A stretch of 64,000 nt of DNA, taken from positions 1 to 64,000 of the forward strand of contig CALAHF010000018.1 in NCBI GenBank assembly GCA_937891465.1. Direction: 5' to 3'. Under the pieces are notes generated by a model. The model was given only the letters and a program-made list of their open reading frames with translations. It had not been told where the DNA came from and did no database searches. A program made the translations under genes and the position numbers. Below, piece by piece: positions 27,101 through 34,156 of this stretch. Position 1 is the first letter of the stretch. Each line of letters opens with the position of its first letter. The stretch is from an uncultured Verrucomicrobiales bacterium. Its GTDB lineage: Bacteria; Verrucomicrobiota; Verrucomicrobiia; Verrucomicrobiales; DEV007.

Positions 27101-28007
27101 TTCTGATTTTCGAACGATGACAAAGACGGTGGAAAGTCATCTCGTTTTGAGCAAATACCTCGGAGTTGTTGCGAAAAAGTTTGAAGTGGCGAGTCCGAAC
27201 CCATTCGAAATCAACCATGACTTGGATACCTCGCAGCGGAATCTGGAAGCGGTTGAGCAAAGTATTGCAACAGATTGGGAGTGCTTCGATTCTGCAGAAA
27301 ATGCAATTCGTAAAGCGCGACGAGTTCTCAAGCAATCGGACAGCCTGATACAAACTGCTAAGACTGATAATATCACCGACAGCGTCGATTTAACCAAAGC
27401 GATTCAGCATCATAAAAATCTCACGGAGTTCGTGGAAAAAGCGGATGCCTATCTAAAAACTGAGCATGGAAATTGGCCGGGGGTAGAGAAAGAGGCGGCA
27501 GATGTCGCTGCCGATGCGCTGGTTGTTCGAGGTGCGATTGATCACGAATTACAACGGGCCAATCTCGCCGTGGTTAAAATCCATGAGGCGACTAATGCCA
27601 TTTCGCATTTGCGTGGATGGCGCAGTTCCCACGGGATTCGGCGCGATAAATCGGCTGGGTCATTCGAGTTTACGGAAGCTCAAAACGCTCTCGCTTCGGG
27701 GCAGTACGAACAGGCTCGGCAATTTGCGGAAAACAGTCGAGCTCATGCTGATAGAGCGCTGAAGCTCGCAGAGGCGCGCGAACGCGAGGCTGAAGCACAG
27801 AACGCCGCAGAGCTGCTGCGGCTGCCGCTGCAGCCCGTCGTCGAGCCGCGCGGGCGGCATCGTTTTCAAGTAGTAGTGGAAGCAGTTTTGGGTCGTCGAG
27901 TGGAGGCAGCGGCTTTTCAAGCAGCAGTTTCTCTTCGGGGTCGTCTGGTTCCAGTTCAGGATTTTCCAGATCAGGCTGGTAAGGAAGATCCAGTTTTACG
28001 ATCATAG
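24177..28007 (+). CDS. Giant TPM-domain membrane protein with long coiled-coil region; C-terminal frameshift
   Basis: About 1276 residues from GTG 24177. It has a signal peptide (VKFLLSASFVFSILASVLQPIASA), then a TPM domain (ADLEKWLDENAPNWTVVLM; GAIFVLFLEERKFSYFSSDAM; RNGGRIVDAV) and a helical stretch. One membrane helix lies at about 385-405 (IALIVAGILFIVALIVANRM). A very long, charged, mostly helical cytoplasmic region follows. Near 27795-27806 one base is missing: the alternative frame continues as an Ala/Arg stretch and a Ser/Gly-rich tail ending SGFSRSGW-stop at 27980-27982, the usual TPM tail. In the actual frame the tail is an unrelated Pro/Val sequence. Known TPM proteins are far shorter; function is unknown, with membrane protein repair suggested for some members. 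Confidence 0.75.
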   Translation: MKFLLSASFVFSILASVLQPIASAQSVSPRPFSDTAQIVDNWSADQHLWTNGTLPVSSRNLADLEKWLDENAPNWTVVLMQNARQQRYQGRSGMNAVEYSLGEKLPNQTGFSKMLDSRVAQKNGAIFVLFLEERKFSYFSSDAMDFRRLGHRRWVGDLDKPAIRAMRNGGRIVDAVKDTISNIETKLTKAIAGEIAAKKRAEIERKRALEEVKLLSGKVMGEIDEALAFADEFRSRFPKLEGDLLEDNAPSWRANAKAVADFAVANQVKEAHELAGQTRSQLLDFRRNLQLWEKNAEAIARLEKRIEGMRGNYGVASVDGLAAQARDAFRSASENYLHGDSIYRQQLETGNRLVSQTESEFQSWQAAVAAEKKQQEARELTNKIALIVAGILFIVALIVANRMRRPAKLEAEDLLKSWKRQLKGKFDRLFELMDRTTILVGSSSEGENREFSGTTEELRKKAIREVDELFIMSSATDQVMDDVEKSVEPGSFWGGLVNLFSWTRYQRATELLTSKAIGFDRDQGLAPIISPKNRELLGSEGDYKPFKMSFKRLIEIYDDKQTTARETVERLGAGIDGLPLKAEELTQKLSEISEGQLQTSERAAKDHFFHLTNLGIKLIPAIESNLKSARKIGKKDPVAALEGPINIAIRQLKNGNWLAARIGMARHKFRENVEEKVATLESHGRRIRWVDELLNSLTAKSEALAELAVERDADQDLNEFGDSLIKAWGRIASCALISKGAENEIPEMIEKARRKVSGARISLSEKLNMPIKKILVEENLNPDDRLAAAGVELEAARSALNLGNNAVALGDVEDIEGLIDEVADLILQSRSTADHFKSWKTELTDRGETQKSKVQPTATLLEDLIQNYDSEVLRFSVRFGTEPLGQDSVRDSIKAAEGHLQNFDEALSNAASAFADGRLIEASGRSERAGNELDFATHQIALIEDQHAALKAAEATNQSRHSEYLEKVKALESQISDFRTMTKTVESHLVLSKYLGVVAKKFEVASPNPFEINHDLDTSQRNLEAVEQSIATDWECFDSAENAIRKARRVLKQSDSLIQTAKTDNITDSVDLTKAIQHHKNLTEFVEKADAYLKTEHGNWPGVEKEAADVAADALVVRGAIDHELQRANLAVVKIHEATNAISHLRGWRSSHGIRRDKSAGSFEFTEAQNALASGQYEQARQFAENSRAHADRALKLAEAREREAEAQNAAELLRLPLQPVVEPRGRHRFQVVVEAVLGRRVEAAAFQAAVSLRGRLVPVQDFPDQAGKEDPVLRS

Positions 28008-28008
28008 G

Positions 28009-28209
28009 CTATTGGCGGGCCTGAAGCTGCTGCAATACCTGTTCCCAATGATCCGAGTTCTCCCCAATTTCTAAATCCAGAATGGTATCCAAATTCAAAC
28101 CGCCTTTCTGAGACTCGCCATCATGGCATTCGAGGCAATGTTGTGAAACGATGGCCTTCCATGTTTCTGCTGAAGTAGAGACCCGCTCAAAATTAAAATT
28201 ACGAACCAA
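28009..28209 (-). pseudogene. Fragment of a planctomycete-type cytochrome c domain gene
   Basis: 66 codons, with no signal peptide, read VSQHCLECHDGESQKGGLNLD and then NSDHWEQVLQQLQARQ, the start of the haem domain found at the head of DUF1592 and DUF1549 proteins (CLECH haem site). The expected MPP segment and everything after it are missing. The fragment begins at TTG inside a palindromic element (28201-28269) and ends 2 nt from the end of the TPM gene, so it is cut at both sides. Confidence 0.75.
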
Positions 28210-28269
28210 TAGGGAATCTTCATCGAACCAATAGGGTAAGTTCGTTGAGCCAACCCTATTGGTTCGTGG
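28201..28269. repeat. Palindromic dispersed element, copy 6 (extended)
   Basis: Two left arms in tandem (both CGAACCAATAGGG) and one right arm. CGAACCAATAGGGT (28224-28237) pairs perfectly with ACCCTATTGGTTCG (28253-28266). Compared with the CAACAGGGT form, C to T in one arm is matched by G to A in the other. The element ends about 14 nt after the stop of the double hydrolase gene (minus strand). Confidence 0.85.
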
Positions 28270-28283
28270 ATCGTGGGGAAATG

Positions 28284-30653
28284 TCAGGGTTTTGGCCAGT
28301 TTAAATGTTTGTGGAGAAAGTTGAACGAGGCTTGTCCGTTGATGGAATGACCGCCTTGAAAAAATTCAATTTCAGTTTTGTCAGCGAGGCCAAATTGAGC
28401 GTAAAGCCACCGAACTTTTGCGTATTCGTGAGCAACCCACTCGTCTCGTGAAACACGGTCGTGATGGCCGCGCTCGACCATAAAGGGGCGAGGGAAAATC
28501 AGGCCTGCCATTTCAGCATAATCGAAGGTATGACCAAGGTTCCAATACGGCATTTCCCATTCGATCGAGCCCATAAAACCGTTTTCGAAATCCGTCGCCG
28601 CGACTTTTCGCGTCCACTGGTTGAAGTCGCCGGAGCAGATTGATAGAGCGTAGTCTTCGATCAACGCAGGAAGCCGGACGGCGGATTCGCCACCGTAGCT
28701 GAGGCCGTAGAATCCGATCCGTTTTGGGTCCACGTTTGGCTGCGTTTTTAACCAACTGATAATTTGTTCGTGGGACGCAGTGATGAGCGAAAACATGGAG
28801 CAACCGAGAGCGTTGGATTTTCGATCGAGCCATCGGTAACGTTCTTCGCCGCGGTAGAGGTTGTGGGGTGAGAAAACGATGAAGCCGCGTTCTGCCAGTT
28901 TCGCTGCGTATCCGCCGTAAGCGGTCTTCTTTCCGTCAATGGTATCGATCGGCAATCCGTTTCGACCATGTTGGCAAACGACGACGGGCCGTTTTTCATT
29001 GGGTTTCAAATCGTTCGGCAAAATGAGTGCACCCCACGCGAAAAACTCGGGATAGACGTCGAGCGTGACATCCCAGGCGGTCCACTTTTCGGTTTTCAAA
29101 ATCTGTCGGGAGCGCGGGTTTAAAGGCGATCGCACTTCGTCGAATTCGCCAATTAATTCTTTGCGAAATTCATCGCGAAAAGGCCGGGCGTTTTGAATGA
29201 AATTTGCGGGATCGAGAATGGGGAACTCGCGCTCGGTCGTCCATTTTTTCTGATTAAGCTGTGGCTCGGCGGTGTGGAAAAACCTTTCCCGACGAACGAC
29301 GTCGGCTTTTCTAATCAGTGACTGAACATGATTTTCCATCTGTTGAAAAATTCGCTGATGCCTTTCCTCATTTTTAAAATTGGGGCGGGCATCAAACAAA
29401 AATGTCATCGGCGGTATTCTCGCGATTTCGGTTTGAAATCCGATTTCCTGAGCAAAGACAGCGACCGCGGGAAAGTCTCCGCGGGAGTTTCCGTTTGCTT
29501 CCGCGAGAAGAATTTGCGGAGGGGTTTTCTCCATTCTAAGCAGCGGGCCGATTCGATCAACTTCGGCCGAAAGAGCTTCGGGAGTCGGTTGTGTGATTTC
29601 GCCTTTTTGATCGGTGACGTTTGGCATCATCGAGTTTTCAATCACAAGCGTTCGGGGCCAAATGAGCGTCGCAATTTCGGCGTCCCCGAATTCGCGGAGC
29701 AGTCCAAAAACATTCCGATAAATTGGCTCGGCGGCGATGTTGTGACGAGGTCCAAAATAACCGCTAACGAGTGCGTTATCGATTCGGGGATCGGCCGCGG
29801 CGGAATAGAATGCGACGAGTCCGCCTTCGCCGTAGCCAGCAACATTGATGGTGTCGGCCAGTTGATTTTCGCGGAGCCAATCGACTAGTGCGAGAACCGA
29901 TTGAACTTCGTAGCCAATCACATGCCGCCCCATCTGAAACGCCTGCCGATAAATCCATTCGCGGTGAGTTTGATCTGATTTCTCTATTCGTGCGTCGTCT
30001 CCATCAGGCCCGGCGTAAATCTTCCGGTTGATCGTCGCGGGGATGATGACGCGAAATCCTGCATCTGCGAAACGAAGCGCCATTTGTTTTTCAGGGAGCA
30101 GTTTTCCACCGATACCGAGCATGTCTTCCGGCGTTTCATCCGCGTCAGGAATCAGGATGACTGCGGGAGGAACGACGGTTGATGAGTCATCGGTTGCTTT
30201 TGGATTTACATAAAGTCCTTCAGCAGATAAACCATCGAGGACTGACCAACGAATTTGGTGGACGGTGAATTTTGGAGTCTCAGCAACGACCGAACTGGCT
30301 GGATTGCCTGAACCATCAACTGATTCAGCCGTTACGAATTCCATTCGCGGGGAAAGCCGCGTGTCGGAGAGCCCGATTATTTCACGGAAACGCAGCCGGT
30401 TTTTCTCAATTGATTTTGCGTAATCGGCGGTGGGATTTCGATTCCAATATTGGAATCGCATGCCCTCCGATTCGGAGATTTTCCGATCCACGAAAGCGTG
30501 GGCGCCGTCCATCAAACGCCCGGAAAGGTCCGCTTCTTCCCATGTGATTGACTTGGTGTTCGGCAGTGGTTCGGCGGTCGCCCCAATCGCACCTGCGAGC
30601 ATTGTGAAGGCCGAAAAATAAAGTCGACACATGATTGAGGGGTTACGCTGCAT
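28284..30653 (-). CDS. Secreted protein with two alpha/beta-hydrolase (acetyl xylan esterase / dienelactone hydrolase-like) domains
   Basis: A 789-residue protein with signal sequence (CRLYFSAFTMLAGAIGATA; an internal ATG at 30632 is an equally good start). The first hydrolase-like domain, about 110-430, has the nucleophile elbow as NVAGYGEGGLVAF, where Gly replaces the catalytic Ser. The second domain, about 500-789, has the canonical elbow GFYGLSYGGESAV (Ser652) and a late His in FFQGGHSINGQ. Only the second domain should be catalytic. Related proteins in PVC bacteria remove acetyl or other esters from plant or algal polysaccharide. The N-terminal domain may be structural. No neighbour is clearly in the same operon. 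Confidence 0.8.
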   Translation of the reverse strand: MQRNPSIMCRLYFSAFTMLAGAIGATAEPLPNTKSITWEEADLSGRLMDGAHAFVDRKISESEGMRFQYWNRNPTADYAKSIEKNRLRFREIIGLSDTRLSPRMEFVTAESVDGSGNPASSVVAETPKFTVHQIRWSVLDGLSAEGLYVNPKATDDSSTVVPPAVILIPDADETPEDMLGIGGKLLPEKQMALRFADAGFRVIIPATINRKIYAGPDGDDARIEKSDQTHREWIYRQAFQMGRHVIGYEVQSVLALVDWLRENQLADTINVAGYGEGGLVAFYSAAADPRIDNALVSGYFGPRHNIAAEPIYRNVFGLLREFGDAEIATLIWPRTLVIENSMMPNVTDQKGEITQPTPEALSAEVDRIGPLLRMEKTPPQILLAEANGNSRGDFPAVAVFAQEIGFQTEIARIPPMTFLFDARPNFKNEERHQRIFQQMENHVQSLIRKADVVRRERFFHTAEPQLNQKKWTTEREFPILDPANFIQNARPFRDEFRKELIGEFDEVRSPLNPRSRQILKTEKWTAWDVTLDVYPEFFAWGALILPNDLKPNEKRPVVVCQHGRNGLPIDTIDGKKTAYGGYAAKLAERGFIVFSPHNLYRGEERYRWLDRKSNALGCSMFSLITASHEQIISWLKTQPNVDPKRIGFYGLSYGGESAVRLPALIEDYALSICSGDFNQWTRKVAATDFENGFMGSIEWEMPYWNLGHTFDYAEMAGLIFPRPFMVERGHHDRVSRDEWVAHEYAKVRWLYAQFGLADKTEIEFFQGGHSINGQASFNFLHKHLNWPKP

Positions 30654-30713
30654 TCTTGAAGTCTGATTGAAAAAACAAGACTGTCATGCTGTAACTTTGC
30701 CGTATTTATAGGA

Positions 30714-31676
30714 ATGCGATTAATTTCAATGGTGGCCTGTTTTTTCTGTTTTTGGTTTTCGGCATCGATTTTTGCTGCGGATCCCATTGACGCAGCGCGG
30801 GATTTTCTTGAGCAAAACCGTGCGTTTCGAGGAACCATTGAGCCTTCCGCCGATTTTGATACGGTCCGCGAAAAAATTGCGTCAATGAATGATCCTAAGA
30901 CAAAGTTTGGGTATGTTGTTTTCAGTGTGGCGCGTCATAGCAAAAAGTTGCTGTCAGATGAACAAGCTGAGGCGATCAGCAAGATTATCGAAGCTCGCAA
31001 GAACGCCGAGGTGAATTGGCACGATATTCGGAATGTAGTGAGGGTTCATGCTCAAATTCGACTGTGGAAATACGCAGCTAAATCGGATGCCGCAGAAGCA
31101 AAGAAATTGAGAGCAGACTGGAAGGCATGGAACGATTTGCGGATTGCCTTCATGTTCGAAGAATTTGTTGCTCAGGAAAGATTCCAGCGAGCTGCTTGGG
31201 ATGTTCTGACTGTTGAACAGAGAAAAGCGTTGCTATCCAGTGAGTGGGATCCGTTTCTGAAAAAGAGCATGGGCCACGGCCGGCTATTCAGCGCGAATAA
31301 GCAGGTCCAACGAGTTTTTGGGAAAGCTGATGACGAAAACAAATTCGACGCAGCTGTCGATCATTGGGAAAAAGCGTGGGAGCCAGTTTTTGAGTACTAC
31401 CAAGCGGCCTCCGAGTTTCAGCGAAAGCGAGAGTTCTCGATGGATGATGCGGGTGAAAATTTCGCCGCTGCTTCGTGGAAAGAATACGCATCTGCCTTTC
31501 GAGGATTTTCAGAAACTGAATGCGATGCGATTCGGGGACTCGTTCAGGCAGGCTACGAAAAAGATGCGGAATTTCTTAATAAGATCACAAACTTTCAGAC
31601 CAAGCTGAGAGCAGACATGGTGAAGAAATATGAATCAAATGCCGCAGAATTCCTTCGGCGGCTCGGAGTCATGTGA
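30714..31676 (+). CDS. Secreted helical protein, unknown
   Basis: A 320-residue protein with signal peptide MRLISMVACFFCFWFSASIFAADP. The mature part is strongly helical and charged (LLSDEQAEAISKIIEARKN; WHDIRNVVRVHAQIRLWKY; FSMDDAGENFAAASWKEYA) and lacks cysteines or recognisable catalytic motifs. I do not recognise the family. It is divergent from the double hydrolase (61 nt between starts) and converges with the SGNH gene with only 2 nt between stop codons. Confidence 0.65.
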   Translation: MRLISMVACFFCFWFSASIFAADPIDAARDFLEQNRAFRGTIEPSADFDTVREKIASMNDPKTKFGYVVFSVARHSKKLLSDEQAEAISKIIEARKNAEVNWHDIRNVVRVHAQIRLWKYAAKSDAAEAKKLRADWKAWNDLRIAFMFEEFVAQERFQRAAWDVLTVEQRKALLSSEWDPFLKKSMGHGRLFSANKQVQRVFGKADDENKFDAAVDHWEKAWEPVFEYYQAASEFQRKREFSMDDAGENFAAASWKEYASAFRGFSETECDAIRGLVQAGYEKDAEFLNKITNFQTKLRADMVKKYESNAAEFLRRLGVM

Positions 31677-31678
31677 TG

Positions 31679-32638
31679 CTACCGAAGCGACTTGGACTCG
31701 TTGTAGGCCTCCCAGGCGAAACGCTGTAAATCAGCACGGTCTTTTTCTGAAAAGGTGCGCTTAATTGGATTTCCGTCGCGGTCCTTTTGTTTGTTTTTGG
31801 GTTCTTTTTCGTAAAAGCGAATATCGGTGATCGAATCGGTTTTTAAACCAACGGGGCTTTTGTCGAAGGCAGCGGAATAAATTGCGCATGCCGTCATGTA
31901 AGCCATCGTGTGATTGAGGTGGGCGTCATTCACAAAACGAAGCGTCAAATCCGGACGTTCGGTTTGGCAACGCAATCCGGCGAGGGACATGGGGGCGACC
32001 GCGGCATCGATTTCTTTCGCGAGCTTTGCGATGGCGGCAGCCTTTTTCTTCACAGGTAATGGATCGGGCGCGGCTGTGAGGGGCTCGGCATTCTGGGTTG
32101 TTGGTGAGGATACGTAGAGGATTACTTTGGCTCCTTGTGCCTTCGCCAGGTCTGCGAATTTGGGAGCAAACTGAGCGTATTTTGTGGGCGCGTCGCCGAT
32201 GTCATCTCGATAGGATTGGAGGACGACGATATCCCATTTCGGATGCGGTTTTCCAATTTCACCGAGCAGCTTCGTTTGCCGCGCTTTGGCAGATTTGATA
32301 TATCCGTTCAGTTTTTTATTTTTGAATCCAGCGTCCAAAATCGCCAGGGAAGCATTCACGTCTTCGGAGGTGAGCGTTGGCAAATTGACGACATTCTGAG
32401 TGCCCAAATTCCAGTGATCAGAAAGCGTCCGGCCTCCATAAATGACGGTCGTTGGTTTAAAGTTGAGCCCTGGATTGCCTTCTTCCGCCATGGTCTTTAC
32501 CACCTTCGCGAGATTGTGGCGTGCTGTGTAGCTATTCCCGACGAAGAGGACGTTGAGCGTCTTTTTTTCCTGAGAAATTCCGATAGCAGTGGTGAATAAA
32601 AGGAGTGCTAGAAGACTGAATTTTCTATATGTAGTCAT
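31679..32638 (-). CDS. Secreted SGNH-hydrolase-type protein
   Basis: A 319-residue protein with signal peptide (KFSLLALLLFTTAIGISQ). The SGNH block I is NVLFVGNSYTARHNL (Ser in GNSYT). LSDHWNLG follows, then WDIVVLQSYRDDIGDAP, which is in the place of block III, and NDAHLNHTMAYMTACAIYSA near the end carries the D/H pair. The GNSYT form is common in PVC SGNH proteins. The likely activity is deacetylation or another ester hydrolysis of carbohydrate outside the cytoplasm. It ends with TAG. Confidence 0.8.
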   Translation of the reverse strand: MTTYRKFSLLALLLFTTAIGISQEKKTLNVLFVGNSYTARHNLAKVVKTMAEEGNPGLNFKPTTVIYGGRTLSDHWNLGTQNVVNLPTLTSEDVNASLAILDAGFKNKKLNGYIKSAKARQTKLLGEIGKPHPKWDIVVLQSYRDDIGDAPTKYAQFAPKFADLAKAQGAKVILYVSSPTTQNAEPLTAAPDPLPVKKKAAAIAKLAKEIDAAVAPMSLAGLRCQTERPDLTLRFVNDAHLNHTMAYMTACAIYSAAFDKSPVGLKTDSITDIRFYEKEPKNKQKDRDGNPIKRTFSEKDRADLQRFAWEAYNESKSLR

Positions 32639-32901
32639 CGGTTTTGGAAGTTGATTACAAGGATGTTGAGTCGTCGGTATGATGGCCGAATGAAAAGAAA
32701 TGCGCCAGAAATTTTCTGTAAGCTTCTGAGATCAAGTGTGAAAAAATTGCTTCGAATTTTGATCCTGTTTTGTTTCAACGGGTTAGCTAGAGACAAGTCT
32801 GTCCGTGCGAGTGGGAAAAGATTAACACTCCTTAAACATCAATAGGGTCGATTCTTTGTTCTCGTTGACATGGCAGGGATAAAGCTGGTCATTTCGTCCC
32901 C
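32639..32901. other. Intergenic region before the RND operon, with a short signal-peptide-like frame and half repeat
   Basis: From 32691 a frame of 51 codons starts MKRNAPEIF and contains KKLLRILILFCFNGLA, which looks like a signal peptide with no mature protein after it. This may be the 5' stump of a lost secreted gene or chance. At about 32840-32857 there is CAATAGGGTCGATTC, one half of the palindromic element. The promoter of the efflux operon should also lie here but I cannot place it. Confidence 0.35.
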
Positions 32902-34146
32902 ATGTCAGCAGCTAATCAATCATCAAAACGGTCGTCTCGCGGCTGGATTTTGATCGTCGTTATCGGACTTCTGCTTCTCGCAGTTGTATTCGGTATCGTT
33001 AGATTGATCCAGGCTGCTCCGAATGCTGGAGCGGGTGCTGGTGCTGGCGATGCTCCTCAAGGGCCTCCTCCTGCATCGGTTTATGTGGAGGCGGTGAATT
33101 TTGGGAGTGCGCAAAATGCGTCGCTCGCGACCGGGACACTTCGGGCTAAGTCGCGTTCCGAAGTGGCAGCACGCGAAGCGGAATCCGTTGCTGAAGTGCT
33201 GGTCGATGATGGCGATCAAGTAAAGGCTGGTGACGTGTTGGTTCGTCTGTACGGAGATCGGCTCGATGCTCAGATTGTAGAGGTGGAGGCGCAGATGCGG
33301 ACGGCTGAAAAGATGGTGAATCAGCGCCAAGTGGAGCAGGAAAGAGCGGACACGGATTTCGAGATGAAGGAGGGGTTGCTGAAAGATCTGGCGATTTCGC
33401 GAAGTGAGTTTTTAGATGCACAGAGCAAGGCAACGATCGCCAAAGCCCAATCAGAAGCAGCTGCAGAAGTAGTGAATGAAGCGAAAAGCAGAATCGATTT
33501 GCTGAAAATTCGTCGAAAGGATTTGGAGGTTCGAGCACCGTTTGCAGGATTGATTGCGGAGCGTCATGTCGAGCCGGGCGAGTGGTTGGCGGCAGGTACG
33601 TCGGTGGTGACTCTGGTGACGGTGGATCCTGTGGAAGCTTGGATGAGTGTGCCGGAACGCTATTTGCGGGATGTGAATGAGCAGCCGATGGACATTCGCG
33701 TGCGCCTTTCATCTACGGGCGAAATTTTTGCCCCGAAGGCCGTTAAAATCGTTCCAGATGTCGAACGTCGCAGCCAGTTGTTTACGGTCGTGGCCACGTT
33801 GGATAATTCGAGTGGTCAGCTGGCTCCCGGTCAGTCAATTACGGGAGCTGTTCCGATTGGGAAAGATGAAGAACATTTTCAATTTCCGGTGGATGCGTTG
33901 TTGCGGTCTCGTTTAGGAGATTTCGTTTATGTGGTCGATGCCAGTGGCGAAGGGCCAATGCCTGTAGGCCGAAAGGTGCTGGTGGATATTGCCTTCGAGC
34001 GAGATGAAACGATTTTTGTAAACGCCAATGGAGCTGGTCTTAAAAAAGGCGATCGGGTTGTAACAGAAGGAAATGATCGGCTTTTGCCCGGGCAAATGCT
34101 GGTAGTTCGGGAAGAAGGCGAAGGAGCGCCGCAGGTGAAACCGTAG
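32902..34146 (+). CDS. RND efflux periplasmic adaptor (membrane fusion protein)
   Basis: A 414-residue protein. One N-terminal membrane helix (WILIVVIGLLLLAVVFGIV, residues 15-33) is followed by an Ala/Gly linker and then the adaptor fold: a lipoyl half (LRAKSRSEVAAREAESVAEV; GDQVKAGDVLVRL), a long coiled coil (residues about 120-200), the second lipoyl half (LEVRAPFAGLIAERHVEPGEW) and beta-barrel domains (AWMSVPERYLRDV; LAPGQSITGAVPI). It links the inner-membrane pump to the outer-membrane channel. It is the first gene of an operon with the pump (10-nt gap) and channel genes. It ends with TAG. Confidence 0.92.
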   Translation: MSAANQSSKRSSRGWILIVVIGLLLLAVVFGIVRLIQAAPNAGAGAGAGDAPQGPPPASVYVEAVNFGSAQNASLATGTLRAKSRSEVAAREAESVAEVLVDDGDQVKAGDVLVRLYGDRLDAQIVEVEAQMRTAEKMVNQRQVEQERADTDFEMKEGLLKDLAISRSEFLDAQSKATIAKAQSEAAAEVVNEAKSRIDLLKIRRKDLEVRAPFAGLIAERHVEPGEWLAAGTSVVTLVTVDPVEAWMSVPERYLRDVNEQPMDIRVRLSSTGEIFAPKAVKIVPDVERRSQLFTVVATLDNSSGQLAPGQSITGAVPIGKDEEHFQFPVDALLRSRLGDFVYVVDASGEGPMPVGRKVLVDIAFERDETIFVNANGAGLKKGDRVVTEGNDRLLPGQMLVVREEGEGAPQVKP

Positions 34147-34156
34147 TTCTTGCACG

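Noticed and set aside
27670-28005. Minus-strand frame rich in Leu/Pro/Glu
   Set aside because: It is the antisense of the Ser/Gly tail of the TPM gene; composition is explained by that strand.
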